Source of the DNA: UBA2020 sp964551435
Lineage (GTDB): Bacteria > Pseudomonadota > Alphaproteobacteria > Micavibrionales > UBA2020
Reading direction: 5' to 3'
DNA length: 31,589 nt
NCBI GenBank assembly: GCA_964551435.1
Contig: CAZKBS010000020.1
Location: 1-31,589, forward strand
In this document: positions 6,638 through 14,887 of the stretch, in pieces
Layout of the letters: each line of letters starts with the position of its first letter
How positions within the stretch are numbered: position 1 is the stretch's first letter
The notes under the pieces: generated by a model
Databases searched by the model: none
What the model saw: only the letters and a program-made list of their open reading frames with translations
Told to the model about the DNA's origin: nothing
Translations under genes and position numbers: made by a program

Positions 6638-7606
6638 TTACAATCCGGCAAAAAACCCGCGCAGAATATCCAGTACGGCCTGCGGGTCGTCCTGTTTGTT
6701 GATATGGGGTTTGAGATCGCTGCCGCCGGGCAGGTCTTGCAGATACCAGGCCAGATGTTTGCGGGCGATTTGTACGCCCTGTTTCTGGCCGTAATAGACC
6801 AGCATATCGGCATAATGTTTTTCGATGACCGCCAGAAGTTCCCGCGGCGAGGGGGCGGCGGGGGCCGCTTCACCGCGCAAATGCGCGGCGGTATCGCGCA
6901 GCATCCACGGGCGGCCGTAACAGCCGCGGCCAATCATCACGCCATCGGCGCCGGAAATCTGCATCGCACGCGCGGCGTCTTCGGGCGTCAGGATATCACC
7001 GTTGACGAGCAATGGCAGGGCAATCGCCTCGCGTACCTTGCGCACCGCGTGCCAGTCGGCGCTGCCGTTATACAGCTGGCAGCGCGTGCGGCCATGCACC
7101 GTTACCATTTTCACGCCCGATTGTTCGGCGCGGCGGGCGAGGCTCGGCGCGTTCAAGCTGTTTTCATCCCAGCCCAAACGCATTTTGACCGTGACCGGCA
7201 CATCCACCGCCGCGACCACGGCGTCGATGATGCGCACGGCGAGGTCTTCGTCCCGCATCAGGGCGGAGCCCGCATAGCTGTTCACGATTTTTTTGACCGG
7301 ACAGCCGAAATTGATGTCGATGATGGCCGCACCGCGCCCGACGTTGATGCGCGCGGCTTCGGCCATCACCTCAGGCTCGCAGCCGGCCAGCTGCACGGCC
7401 ATGGGAAATTCCTGTCCGTAGTCCAAATCCACCTTGACGTTGCTGCGCCATTCTTCGATGACGCTGCGGCTGGCGATCATTTCCGAAAACACCAGCCCCG
7501 CGCCAAAAGATTTCACCGCGCGGCGGAACGGCAAATCGCTCACCCCCGACATGGGGGCGAGGAAAACGGGTTCGGAAACCGTGATAGGGCCGATATGAAC
7601 AGACAT
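6638..7606 (-). CDS. dusB: tRNA-dihydrouridine synthase (DusB type)
   Basis: FMN enzyme that reduces specific uridines in tRNA to dihydrouridine using NADPH. The 322-residue length fits the family. The TIM-barrel opens with FLAPMSGVSDLPFRR; the active-site loop INFGCPVKKIVNSYAGSAL carries the catalytic cysteine; VTVKMRLGW, TVHGRTR and VNGDI are the FMN and tRNA-binding strands; the phosphate-binding motif is GVMIGRGCYGRPW. The small C-terminal helical domain follows. The frame opens at a TTG nine bases earlier, but the ATG at 7606 is preferred. It follows the deaminase-like gene by 20 bases and is probably the last gene of a leftward unit. The nitrogen-regulation genes that follow dusB (nifR3) in many alphaproteobacteria are absent. 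Confidence 0.92.
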   Translation of the reverse strand: MSVHIGPITVSEPVFLAPMSGVSDLPFRRAVKSFGAGLVFSEMIASRSVIEEWRSNVKVDLDYGQEFPMAVQLAGCEPEVMAEAARINVGRGAAIIDINFGCPVKKIVNSYAGSALMRDEDLAVRIIDAVVAAVDVPVTVKMRLGWDENSLNAPSLARRAEQSGVKMVTVHGRTRCQLYNGSADWHAVRKVREAIALPLLVNGDILTPEDAARAMQISGADGVMIGRGCYGRPWMLRDTAAHLRGEAAPAAPSPRELLAVIEKHYADMLVYYGQKQGVQIARKHLAWYLQDLPGGSDLKPHINKQDDPQAVLDILRGFFAGL

Positions 7607-7626
7607 CCCGGACAACTTCGGAAAAA

Positions 7627-8079
7627 TTAAATCAGGCGGCCATCCTGCCAGTAATCGCCGTATTTGAACGGGAGCAAATCGACGCCGCGGACTTTGTAGA
7701 GATTATCCGTGCCCGGGTCGCGCATGATCACGAAACCGGCGGGGGAAAAATCGGTAATAATCTCGCGGCAGCGGCCACAGGGCGGGATGACTTTCGGCTC
7801 CCCCTCCGGCGGATAATAAACGGCGACCACGGTTTCGATCGTACGGTCGATGCGGCGGTTGGCTTCGGCAATCGCCTGCGGCTCGGCGCACATCGACAGG
7901 CTGCCGACATCGGCCGTCATGTTGAGCGCGGTCACAATCTCGCCATCGTCAAGGCGCAGCGCGGCGCAGACCAGCGCGGGGGCCTTGCGGTTTTCAATCT
8001 GGATAACGGGTTTTTTGATGGCGGCGGCGGCGGCGGCAATCAGGTCGTGGTCGAGGTTGGTCAGTTCAATCTTGTTCAT
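7627..8079 (-). CDS. Cytidine-deaminase-family zinc hydrolase
   Basis: A 150-residue member of the cytidine deaminase fold. The zinc site is of the three-cysteine kind found in small tetrameric deaminases: CAE (in SMCAEPQAI), with the Glu as the proton shuttle, and PCGRCREII with two more cysteines. This pattern fits cytidine deaminase and blasticidin-S-type deaminases; the rest is divergent, so the substrate is uncertain and I give no gene symbol. The ATG at 8079 is supported by AAGGACC about ten bases upstream; the frame continues 19 codons further up but has no support there. It is 120 bases downstream of prmB and 20 bases upstream of dusB. Confidence 0.85.
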   Translation of the reverse strand: MNKIELTNLDHDLIAAAAAAIKKPVIQIENRKAPALVCAALRLDDGEIVTALNMTADVGSLSMCAEPQAIAEANRRIDRTIETVVAVYYPPEGEPKVIPPCGRCREIITDFSPAGFVIMRDPGTDNLYKVRGVDLLPFKYGDYWQDGRLI

Positions 8080-8199
8080 GCTTTGGGGTCCTTCCCTGCG
8101 GCAGACCAACATACAACGGATTTTGGAAATTGGCAAATCAGCCGCAAAACCGGCCTTTTTGCCCCTGCCAGCCCCCGTTTGGGCCCCCGCCAGCCGTTT

Positions 8200-9159
8200 T
8201 CAAGCCGCGCGCAGGCTTTCGGCTTCTACCAGCTGTTCGCGCGTGACCCAGAACACCTCGCCCGTGCTGTTTTCGGTATCCATCCAGTTGAAATCGATAT
8301 CCGGATACTGCTCGATAAGGGCGGCGGCGCTGTAGCCCAGCTCCAGAACCATGATGCCGCCTTCGTTCAGATAATCCGGCGCCTCGCGCAGGATACGGTT
8401 CACAAGATCAAGCCCGTCGTCCCCCGCGGCCAGCGCCATGCGCGGCTCGTGCAGGTATTCGGGGGGCATGTCGGTCATATCCTCCGCATCCACATAGGGC
8501 GGGTTGGTGATGATAAGGTCGTATTTTTTGCCCTTCAGCGGGCTGAACAGGTCGCCCTGATAAAGCGCGATGCGGTCTTTGTGCAGGCAATCATCGACGT
8601 TGATTTGCGCAACCGCCAGCGCTTCGGGCGACAGATCGACCGCATCGATGGCCGCTTCGGGAAACGTATGCGCCGCCAGAATGGCCAGGCAGCCCGACCC
8701 CGTACACAGGTCAAGCACCGAGGTGATTTCATACGGGTCTGTGATAATCGAAAAATCATCCGCCGATACAATCTGCGTATTCAAAAGCTCCGCAATATAA
8801 GACCGCGGCACAATCACGCGTTCGTCCACATAAAACGGCACCCCCGCCAGCCATGCGCGTTTCAGGATATACGGCAGGGGCTTGCGCGTTTGAATACGTT
8901 CGTGAATAAAACCGACAAGACGCAGGCGTTCCTCCGGCAGCAGGGCGGCGTCGAGATACGGCTCCAGCTGGTCGATGGGCAGGTCAAGGCCCTGCAGCAC
9001 CAGATAGGCCGCTTCGTCATGCGGCGTAAACGTGCCATGACCGAAAAACAAATCCGCGCGCGTGAACTGCGTAATCGCATAGCGCATGACATCGCGCAGG
9101 GTTTTCAGATGTTCGGCGGCGTGTTCGGCCTTGGGCAGGGATACGGTTTCTGCGGTCAT
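8200..9159 (-). CDS. prmB: 50S ribosomal protein L3 glutamine methyltransferase
   Basis: SAM-dependent N5-glutamine methyltransferase of the PrmB/PrmC (HemK) family. The SAM site is VLDLCTGSGCLAILAA, and the catalytic NPPY motif occurs as ITNPPYVDAEDM, which binds the glutamine side chain. PrmB rather than PrmC is indicated by the N-terminal helical domain (TRADLFFGHGTFTPHDEAAYLV and VPFYVDERVIVPRSYIAELL), which is typical of the L3-modifying enzyme. The length of 319 residues is normal. The ATG at 9159 follows a purine-rich GGCGAGAG. It lies about 50 bases downstream of ndh and could share its transcript. Confidence 0.93.
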   Translation of the reverse strand: MTAETVSLPKAEHAAEHLKTLRDVMRYAITQFTRADLFFGHGTFTPHDEAAYLVLQGLDLPIDQLEPYLDAALLPEERLRLVGFIHERIQTRKPLPYILKRAWLAGVPFYVDERVIVPRSYIAELLNTQIVSADDFSIITDPYEITSVLDLCTGSGCLAILAAHTFPEAAIDAVDLSPEALAVAQINVDDCLHKDRIALYQGDLFSPLKGKKYDLIITNPPYVDAEDMTDMPPEYLHEPRMALAAGDDGLDLVNRILREAPDYLNEGGIMVLELGYSAAALIEQYPDIDFNWMDTENSTGEVFWVTREQLVEAESLRAA

Positions 9160-9208
9160 GTTCTCTCGCCTTTCGCGGCTTGTTCGTTTCTATGCGGTTT
9201 CGGTTATA

Positions 9209-10540
9209 TCACAGGTCGGCGCGTTTGTCTTTGGGCGCGGTAATCAGGCGGGCGCCGCGCGCGTGGGTCAGGTAAGACCACAGCCAGTCGATGGCCACCA
9301 CCACGCGGTTGCGGAAACCGACCAGCGGCATGATATGTATCACCCCCCACATCCACCACGCAATAAACCCGCCAAAGCCAAAGCCGCGGATCAGCGCAAT
9401 CGCCTTGCCGCGGCCAATCGTCGCCATGGCGCCGTCGTCGCGGTATTTAAACGGCGGCGGCGCCTGCTTGCCGTCGATACGGGCGCGGATGACACGGGCG
9501 ACATAGCTGCCGGCCTGCTGCGCGGCGGGCGCAAGGCCCGGTACGGCGCGCCCCGCGCTGTCCGTGAGCGCGGCGGTATCGCCGACCACGAAAACATTAT
9601 CCCGCGCGGGCATATCTCCCTGTGCGGGCAGGCTGTAATCCGGCGCAACCTTGACGCGTCCGGCGCGGTCCATCGCCGCCCCCAGCCATGTCGCCGCGGC
9701 GGAGGCCTGCACGCCCGCCGCCCAGACAATCGTGCGGCAGGGAATATTCTCGCCGTCAATGACCACATGGTCTACGGCGCAGTGGCCGACGGCTTTGCCC
9801 GTCGCAATCTCCACGCCGATTTTTTCAAGATCACGGCGCGCGCGGTTTGACAGTTTTTCGGGGAAGGCGGCCAGCACGCGCGGCCCCGCCTCCGCCAGAA
9901 TAATCCGCGCCGATGCGGGATCGATATTCCTGAATTCGCCTTTAAGCGTATGGCGCGCCAGCTCGGCTATCGCGCCGGCCATTTCAACACCTGTCGGCCC
10001 CGCCCCCACGACCACAAATGTCATCAGCGCGCGGCGCTGCGTTTCATCGTCGCAGTTTTCGGCCTGTTCGAATGCGCCCAGCACACGGCGGCGGATATGC
10101 GTGGCGTCGTCGATGGTTTTCAGCCCCGGTGCGGCATCCGCCCATTCGTCATGTCCGAAATAGGCATGGGTCGCGCCCGTCGCCACGACCAGATAGTCAT
10201 AGGACATTTCGCCCGCATGGCCGCGCACGATTTTACGGGTGGTATCAATGCCCGTAACTTCCCCCAGCGCGACCGTGCAGTTTTTCTGCCGCCGCACAAT
10301 GGCGCGCACAGGCTGCGCGATTTGCGCGGGCGACAGCGCCGCCGTTGCGACCTGATACAAAAGCGGCTGAAACAGGTGGTAATTGTGACGGTCGATCAGC
10401 ACCACATCGACAGGCGCATGGCGCAGGCCCTTGACCACGGCGAGCCCGGCAAACCCCGCACCAACCACCACAACCCGCGGGCGGGCGGGCGCCGCCGCTT
10501 GCGGCTGTGCGTCTTGTTCGGTTCTTGCTGCTGTCATCAT
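9209..10540 (-). CDS. ndh: Type II NADH dehydrogenase
   Basis: Non-proton-pumping NADH:quinone oxidoreductase of the inner membrane, 443 residues. It has two Rossmann motifs, VVVVGAGFAGLAVV near residue 24 for FAD and FVVVGAGPTGVEMAG in the middle for NADH. FQPLLYQVAT follows the first, FVVGDTAAL precedes the C-terminal region, and the AQQAG motif marks the quinone site. The C-terminus has hydrophobic and aromatic helices (FGGFIAWWMWGVIHIMPLV) that dock it on the membrane. Two ATGs stand at the start (10540). The first 20 residues are Ala/Gln-rich and probably disordered. It is transcribed away from the mltF-like gene across a shared region of about 190 bases. Confidence 0.93.
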   Translation of the reverse strand: MMTAARTEQDAQPQAAAPARPRVVVVGAGFAGLAVVKGLRHAPVDVVLIDRHNYHLFQPLLYQVATAALSPAQIAQPVRAIVRRQKNCTVALGEVTGIDTTRKIVRGHAGEMSYDYLVVATGATHAYFGHDEWADAAPGLKTIDDATHIRRRVLGAFEQAENCDDETQRRALMTFVVVGAGPTGVEMAGAIAELARHTLKGEFRNIDPASARIILAEAGPRVLAAFPEKLSNRARRDLEKIGVEIATGKAVGHCAVDHVVIDGENIPCRTIVWAAGVQASAAATWLGAAMDRAGRVKVAPDYSLPAQGDMPARDNVFVVGDTAALTDSAGRAVPGLAPAAQQAGSYVARVIRARIDGKQAPPPFKYRDDGAMATIGRGKAIALIRGFGFGGFIAWWMWGVIHIMPLVGFRNRVVVAIDWLWSYLTHARGARLITAPKDKRADL

Positions 10541-10687
10541 CCCCCCGCTTTCACATCCACCCTTTTGCGTGCGGACAGGGCGATGATAGGGCGAAAGCCC
10601 TTAAAAATCAAAGCCCGCACATGCGCGCGTATACAGACTTAACCTTTTGAAAACCTTTATGATTTATGCTGGAGAGGATTGTTTTTC

Positions 10688-10780
10688 ATGTCCAGGCGCT
10701 TTGTCTGCCATCCCTCGTATCCGGTTTTCATCACATGCGTGCTGTTTTTATCCGTCTGTTTGCTGTTTTTTTGTGCCTGA
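10688..10780 (+). other. Out-of-frame 30-codon ORF with the best RBS at the mltF start
   Basis: An ATG at 10688 sits ten bases after GGAGAGG (10671-10677), the only good Shine-Dalgarno sequence here. It encodes a basic start and a hydrophobic segment, then stops at 10778-10780, inside the mltF reading region and in another frame. A T7 tract lies at 10766-10772; one extra T would join this ORF directly to the mltF frame and give a normal signal peptide. It may be a leader peptide, a slippage site or a one-base assembly error. Confidence 0.3.
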
Positions 10781-12192
10781 TGCTGCCCGCGCTGGCGCTG
10801 ATATCCGCCGCACCGCGCGATGCGGATGCCAGAGAGCTCGAATATCAGAACAAGCCGTGGAAAGGTGATTTCGACGGCATGCAGACACGGCAGATGGTGC
10901 GCGTGCTGGTACCCTATAGCCGCACGCTGTTTTACCACGACCGCGGCAATGAACGCGGCGTGACCGCCACCATGGTGCGCGAATTTGAAAAGCACCTGAA
11001 CCGCAAATACGGCGGCAAAGGCAAAATCCCCATCACCGTCGCGATTATTCCGACCACGCGCGAAAAGCTGCTGGACGATCTGCGCAAAGGCCTTGGCGAT
11101 ATCGCGGCAGGGAATATCACCATCATGCAGGACCGCGCGCGCGATGTGGATTTTTCCTATCCGGTCGGCAAGCCGTTTGATGAAGTGCTGCTGTCATCGC
11201 CGAACGCCCCCGCCGTCAAAACCCGCGACGATCTGGCGGGCAAAACGGTGCATGTGCGCCCCGTCACCAGCTATTTCAAACATCTGGAAGAATGGAACCG
11301 CGATTTCAAAAAACGCGGCCTGAAACCGATGGCGCTGGCCAGACTGCCCGGCGACATCGCGGACGAAGACGTGCTGGAAATGGTGAATGCGGGGCTGATT
11401 GATTTTGCCATCAGCGACAGCTGGGTCGCCGAGGTCTGGCGCAACCCGCTGCCCAAAATGCATATCCACAAAGATATTACACTTGCCACCGGTATGCAGG
11501 TTGGCTGGGCCGTGCGCAAGAAAAGCCCCCTGCTGCTTGGCGAAGTGAATGATTTTATCAAGAACAAGGTCAACAAACAGGGGCTTGCCATCATCGCGGT
11601 GCGGCAGGCGAAACTGCGCGCGACGCCGCTGAAAAACAACCGCGGCAGCAGCGAAGCCAAACGCTTTGGCGAGACGATCGAGATTTTTAAAAAATACGGC
11701 AATAAATACGGCTTCGATCACCTGATGCTGTCGGCACAGGGGTATCAGGAATCGCGCCTTGACCAATCGGCCCGCAGCCCCGTCGGCGCGGTGGGTATCA
11801 TGCAGGTCATGCCCGCAACGGGCCGCGACATGAACGTCGGGGATATCCACAAGGCCGAGCCGAATATCCACGCAGGCACCAAATACATGGATTTTATTCT
11901 GGCGAATTTTTTCAAGGATGCGGATCTGGATTCGAAAAACCGCACCCTCTTCGCCTTCGCCAGTTATAACGCCGGCCCCAGCCGTATCAAAAAACTGCGC
12001 GCCGAGGCCGCCGCCAAGGGCTACGATCCCGATATCTGGTTCGACAACGTGGAGCGTATCGTCGCCCTGCGCGTCGGGCAGGAACCGGTGACATACGTGC
12101 GCAATATCTATAAATATTATGTCGCCTACAAACTGGCGCAGGAAACCGCCGAAACCCAGCGCCAAAGCGCCCAGGCCCTTTTCAACCGATAG
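10735..12192 (+). CDS. mltF: MltF-like lytic murein transglycosylase (solute-binding domain + SLT domain)
   Basis: Periplasmic enzyme that cleaves peptidoglycan glycan strands. From the ATG at 10735 there is a signal peptide (MRAVFIRLFAVFLCLMLPALAL). Then comes a solute-binding-protein type 3 domain of roughly 250 residues (VRVLVPYSRTLFY, GDIAAGNITIMQDRARDVDF, DFAISDSWVAE), and then an SLT domain whose catalytic Glu lies in QGYQESRLDQSARSPVG, followed by GIMQVMPATG and FASYNAGPSRI. This order is that of MltF. The E. coli enzyme is of similar length. The frame remains open to an ATG at 10666, but neither that nor 10735 has a clear ribosome-binding site; the good one belongs to an out-of-frame ATG at 10688. 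No lipobox is visible. Confidence 0.88.
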   Translation: MRAVFIRLFAVFLCLMLPALALISAAPRDADARELEYQNKPWKGDFDGMQTRQMVRVLVPYSRTLFYHDRGNERGVTATMVREFEKHLNRKYGGKGKIPITVAIIPTTREKLLDDLRKGLGDIAAGNITIMQDRARDVDFSYPVGKPFDEVLLSSPNAPAVKTRDDLAGKTVHVRPVTSYFKHLEEWNRDFKKRGLKPMALARLPGDIADEDVLEMVNAGLIDFAISDSWVAEVWRNPLPKMHIHKDITLATGMQVGWAVRKKSPLLLGEVNDFIKNKVNKQGLAIIAVRQAKLRATPLKNNRGSSEAKRFGETIEIFKKYGNKYGFDHLMLSAQGYQESRLDQSARSPVGAVGIMQVMPATGRDMNVGDIHKAEPNIHAGTKYMDFILANFFKDADLDSKNRTLFAFASYNAGPSRIKKLRAEAAAKGYDPDIWFDNVERIVALRVGQEPVTYVRNIYKYYVAYKLAQETAETQRQSAQALFNR

Positions 12193-12214
12193 CACTGGCA
12201 CGGTACGGAATAGG

Positions 12215-12242
12215 TTGTCCTTGACGGAACCCGCCCTATATT
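12215..12242 (+). promoter_or_regulatory. Candidate promoter of the yceI operon
   Basis: TTGTCC (12215-12220) and TATATT (12237-12242) are 16 bases apart, with the first gene starting 55 bases downstream. There is no obvious terminator between the mltF stop and this site. Confidence 0.4.
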
Positions 12243-12296
12243 CCATCGTTGGCACTGCATATCCCTCCCCAGCTCTTTCCCGAGGACATGACACAC

Positions 12297-12932
12297 ATGA
12301 AAAACGCCCTTTTTGCCGCCGCCTTTGCCATGGTTTCCCTGACCGCCGCCAGCGCCTTTGCACAGGACATGAAAATGACCCCGTGGAAAGACATGCCCGC
12401 CGGCGTGTACAGCATCGACAAATACCACGCCAGCCTGACGTGGAAAGTCATGCATGCGGGGCTGTCGAATTACACCGCGCGTTTCAAATCGTTTGACGCC
12501 GATATCACGTTCGACCCCGCCGATATCACCAAAAGCAAAGTCAGCGCGAAAATCGACCCCGCATCGCTGGAAACCGATTTCGTGCCCACCGCCGAAAAAG
12601 ATTTCAACAAAAACCTGATCACGCAGGAACAATGGTTCAACGCCGGCAAGTTTCCGGAGATTACGTTTAACTCCACCAAAATCGAAGTCACAGGCGACAA
12701 CACCGGTAAAATCCACGGCGACCTGACATTTCTCGGCGTGACGAAGCCTGTCGTGCTGGACGCCACGTTCAATGGCGCCTATGCGGTGCAGCCCTTCAGC
12801 CAGAAAGCCGCGATGGGCTTTTCCGCCACCACCAGCATCAGCCGCAGCGATTTCGGCATGTCCACCTATGTCCCGATGATTGGCGACAAAGTGGATATCA
12901 TCATCGAAGCCGAATTCGCCAAAAAAGACTAA
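12297..12932 (+). CDS. yceI: YceI-family periplasmic protein
   Basis: Secreted lipocalin-like beta-barrel protein of the YceI family, whose members bind long isoprenoid or amphiphilic lipids. The signal peptide (KNALFAAAFAMVSLTAASAFA) ends near residue 21. The mature part shows the typical opening GVYSIDKYHASLTWKVMHAG, a middle FPEITFNSTKIE, and GDLTFLGVTKPVVLDA. These correspond to the usual family phrases for this fold. The start at 12297 is preferred over an ATG at 12288 because GAGGA (12282-12286) is ten bases away from the former and only one from the latter. It is followed by cytochrome b561 after 21 bases, as in E. coli yceJ-yceI. Confidence 0.9.
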   Translation: MKNALFAAAFAMVSLTAASAFAQDMKMTPWKDMPAGVYSIDKYHASLTWKVMHAGLSNYTARFKSFDADITFDPADITKSKVSAKIDPASLETDFVPTAEKDFNKNLITQEQWFNAGKFPEITFNSTKIEVTGDNTGKIHGDLTFLGVTKPVVLDATFNGAYAVQPFSQKAAMGFSATTSISRSDFGMSTYVPMIGDKVDIIIEAEFAKKD

Positions 12933-12953
12933 TCGTACACATCAGGAAACATC

Positions 12954-13538
12954 ATGACCGACGCCGCCGCCCAAAGATACAATACAGTTGCCGTGCTTTT
13001 GCACTGGACTATGGCGGCGGCGTTTTTCCTGATGCTCGCCAGCGGCCTTGCGATGGAAGAGCTTGACCTACCCAAAAGCCTCAAGTTCAGCATGATCCAG
13101 TGGCATAAATCGCTGGGCGTTCTTTTGCTGGTCGCCTTCGTGCTGCGCCTTGGCTGGCGCTTGACCCACAAGGCGCCCGCCCTGCCCGCCTCTATCAAAG
13201 GGCTGGAAGCCACACTGGCGAAGGCCGGACATATCGCGCTTTATGCTTTCATGCTGGCCGTACCGCTGACGGGCTGGGCGATGGTATCGTCGAGCGTTTA
13301 CGGATTGCCCACCATCGTTTTCGGCCTGTTCGAATGGCCGCACATTCCCAAAATCGCGGGCAATGAATTCGTGAACGGTATCGCCAAAGAAGCGCACGAA
13401 ATTCTGGCCTGGGTTTTCATTTTCGTGATTGGCGGGCACATCGCCGCCGTGGTGAAACACGCCGTCATCGACCGTGAAAACCTGCTGCCGCGCATCTGGT
13501 TTTCCTGCGCGGGCTGCAAAAAATCAAAACCGGAGTAA
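12954..13538 (+). CDS. Cytochrome b561-family membrane protein
   Basis: A four-helix di-haem cytochrome b561 of the bacterial YceJ type, moving electrons within or across the inner membrane, 194 residues. Histidines fit to ligate haem occur in each helix region: LLHWTMA, MIQWHKSLG, HIALYAFM and EAHEILAW; a further one is in GGHIAAV. The C-terminus ends in CAGCKK, a CxxC pair that is not needed for haem b and is worth noting. AGGAAAC precedes the ATG at 12954. It lies between two yceI genes with gaps of 21 and 5 bases, so the three almost certainly act together, probably in quinone or isoprenoid redox handling. That last point is inference. Confidence 0.9.
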   Translation: MTDAAAQRYNTVAVLLHWTMAAAFFLMLASGLAMEELDLPKSLKFSMIQWHKSLGVLLLVAFVLRLGWRLTHKAPALPASIKGLEATLAKAGHIALYAFMLAVPLTGWAMVSSSVYGLPTIVFGLFEWPHIPKIAGNEFVNGIAKEAHEILAWVFIFVIGGHIAAVVKHAVIDRENLLPRIWFSCAGCKKSKPE

Positions 13539-13543
13539 ACCCC

Positions 13544-14218
13544 ATGCGCAAAGGCCGCCTCAGCAAGCAGACCGTGGATGACATCGCCGATAAAATCATC
13601 CGCACGATGTTATCGCCCACCGTGCAAAAACGTCTGCTGGTGTTCGGCATTGCCAAGAAAATCGCCTTCGCCGCGTTTTTTGCCTTTTCGCTTTACGCAT
13701 CGCCCGCCGGCGCCGCCGAATACGGCGTCGATACCAAGGCCAGCAAAATCACCTTCAGCGGTACCCATGCCGATAATCCCTTCAGCGGCAACTTTGGCGA
13801 ATGGACGGCACTGGTGACGTTTGATCCCGCCGATCTGGGGGCCAGCAAGATTGTCGCCACCTTCAATACCGCCAGCGCTAAAACCGGCAACAGCATGTAT
13901 GACGGTACGCTGCCGCAAGCTGACTGGTTCGATGTGAAAAACTACCCGCAGGCCACGTTCACGACCACGGCCATCACCGCAAAACCCGATGGCAGCGGCT
14001 ATAGCGCCGCGGGCGATTTGACCATCCGCGGCATCACCAAACCGGTGCAATTCGACTTCACGCTCAGCGACCTTGCGCAATCGCCCGTAACGGCGAAAGG
14101 CCGCTTCACGCTCAACCGTCTTGATTTCGATATCGGCAAAAAATCCGACGCCCCCGCCGAATGGGTCGGACGCGACATTACCGTGAGCATCGATATCACC
14201 GCCACGCCCAAACCCTGA
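13544..14218 (+). CDS. Second YceI-family protein, with extended N-terminus
   Basis: A 224-residue YceI-like protein downstream of the cytochrome. Unlike the first copy it has about 33 polar, basic residues before the hydrophobic stretch IAFAAFFAFSLYASPAGAA, so it either has a very long signal peptide or stays anchored with a cytoplasmic tail. The barrel part is clear: EYGVDTKASKITFSGTHADN, FPQATF-like YPQATFTTTAI, GDLTIRGITKPVQFDFTL, and RLDFDIGKKSDAPAEWVG. The start has GGAG shortly upstream, overlapping the end of the cytochrome gene. Sequence divergence from the first copy suggests a different ligand rather than a recent duplication. It converges on tag with a 16-base gap. Confidence 0.87.
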   Translation: MRKGRLSKQTVDDIADKIIRTMLSPTVQKRLLVFGIAKKIAFAAFFAFSLYASPAGAAEYGVDTKASKITFSGTHADNPFSGNFGEWTALVTFDPADLGASKIVATFNTASAKTGNSMYDGTLPQADWFDVKNYPQATFTTTAITAKPDGSGYSAAGDLTIRGITKPVQFDFTLSDLAQSPVTAKGRFTLNRLDFDIGKKSDAPAEWVGRDITVSIDITATPKP

Positions 14219-14234
14219 GCACTGCCCGCACGCT

Positions 14235-14804
14235 CTATTTTTTCGCGCGCCAGCAATCCGCTACGTGGTCGTCAACCATGCCTATGGCCTGCATATAGGC
14301 ATACATGATGGTGCTGCCGACGAAATTCATGCCGCGTTTTTTAAGATCTTTGGACAGCGCGTCGGACTCCGGCGTTTTCGCGGGGATATCCTTGAGCGTC
14401 TTGCGGTGGCCCTTGATGGTCTTGCCGCCCACAAACCGCCAGACATAGGCATCGAAACTGCCGAATTCCTTTTGAATGGCCAGAAACGCCTGCGCATTGC
14501 GGCGGGCGGAGAAAATTTTCAGACGGTTACGCACAATACCTTCGTCCTGCATCAGTTTTTCAAGTGCCGCATCGGTCATACGGGCGACCTTGGCGGGGTC
14601 AAACCCCTTGAACGCGCGGCGGTAGGCATCGCGCTTTTTCAAAATGGTTTCCCAGCTCAGCCCCGCCTGCGCCCCTTCGAGGATCAACATCTCGAAATGC
14701 CGGATATCGTCATGCACGGGCACGCCCCATTCGGTATCGTGATATTCTTCGTAAAACGGCTTGCCCGTACCAACCCAGCCGCAGCGGATTTTTTGTTTTG
14801 CCAT
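14235..14804 (-). CDS. tag: DNA-3-methyladenine glycosylase I
   Basis: Base-excision repair enzyme that removes 3-methyladenine from alkylated DNA. It has 189 residues, the normal length. The start KIRCGWVG, the HDTEWGVPVHDD loop, the helix-hairpin-helix region (FEMLILEGAQAGLSWETILKK), and the C-terminal DDHVADCW are all family hallmarks. The zinc ligands of Tag, two Cys and two His, are accounted for by Cys8, a His in the YHDTEWG loop, and the His and Cys of HVADC. It is transcribed toward yceI2 and away from the sugar dehydrogenase, with an 83-base shared upstream region. Confidence 0.95.
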   Translation of the reverse strand: MAKQKIRCGWVGTGKPFYEEYHDTEWGVPVHDDIRHFEMLILEGAQAGLSWETILKKRDAYRRAFKGFDPAKVARMTDAALEKLMQDEGIVRNRLKIFSARRNAQAFLAIQKEFGSFDAYVWRFVGGKTIKGHRKTLKDIPAKTPESDALSKDLKKRGMNFVGSTIMYAYMQAIGMVDDHVADCWRAKK

Positions 14805-14887
14805 GTACGCGAACCCCTTTTAAACTGACCGGCATCAGCTGAACGCCGGATATGACCGCACCACAGCATAGCGCAGAAGAGGACGCC

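Noticed and set aside
6405..6794. Open frames translated from the palindromic repeats (for example MDTGFRRCD-like peptides)
   Set aside because: They are read-through of the repeat elements and run antisense into dusB.
10588..10601. Small hairpin AGGGC-GAAA-GCCCT between ndh and mltF as terminator
   Set aside because: Five base pairs only, and the neighbouring genes diverge, so no transcript should end there.
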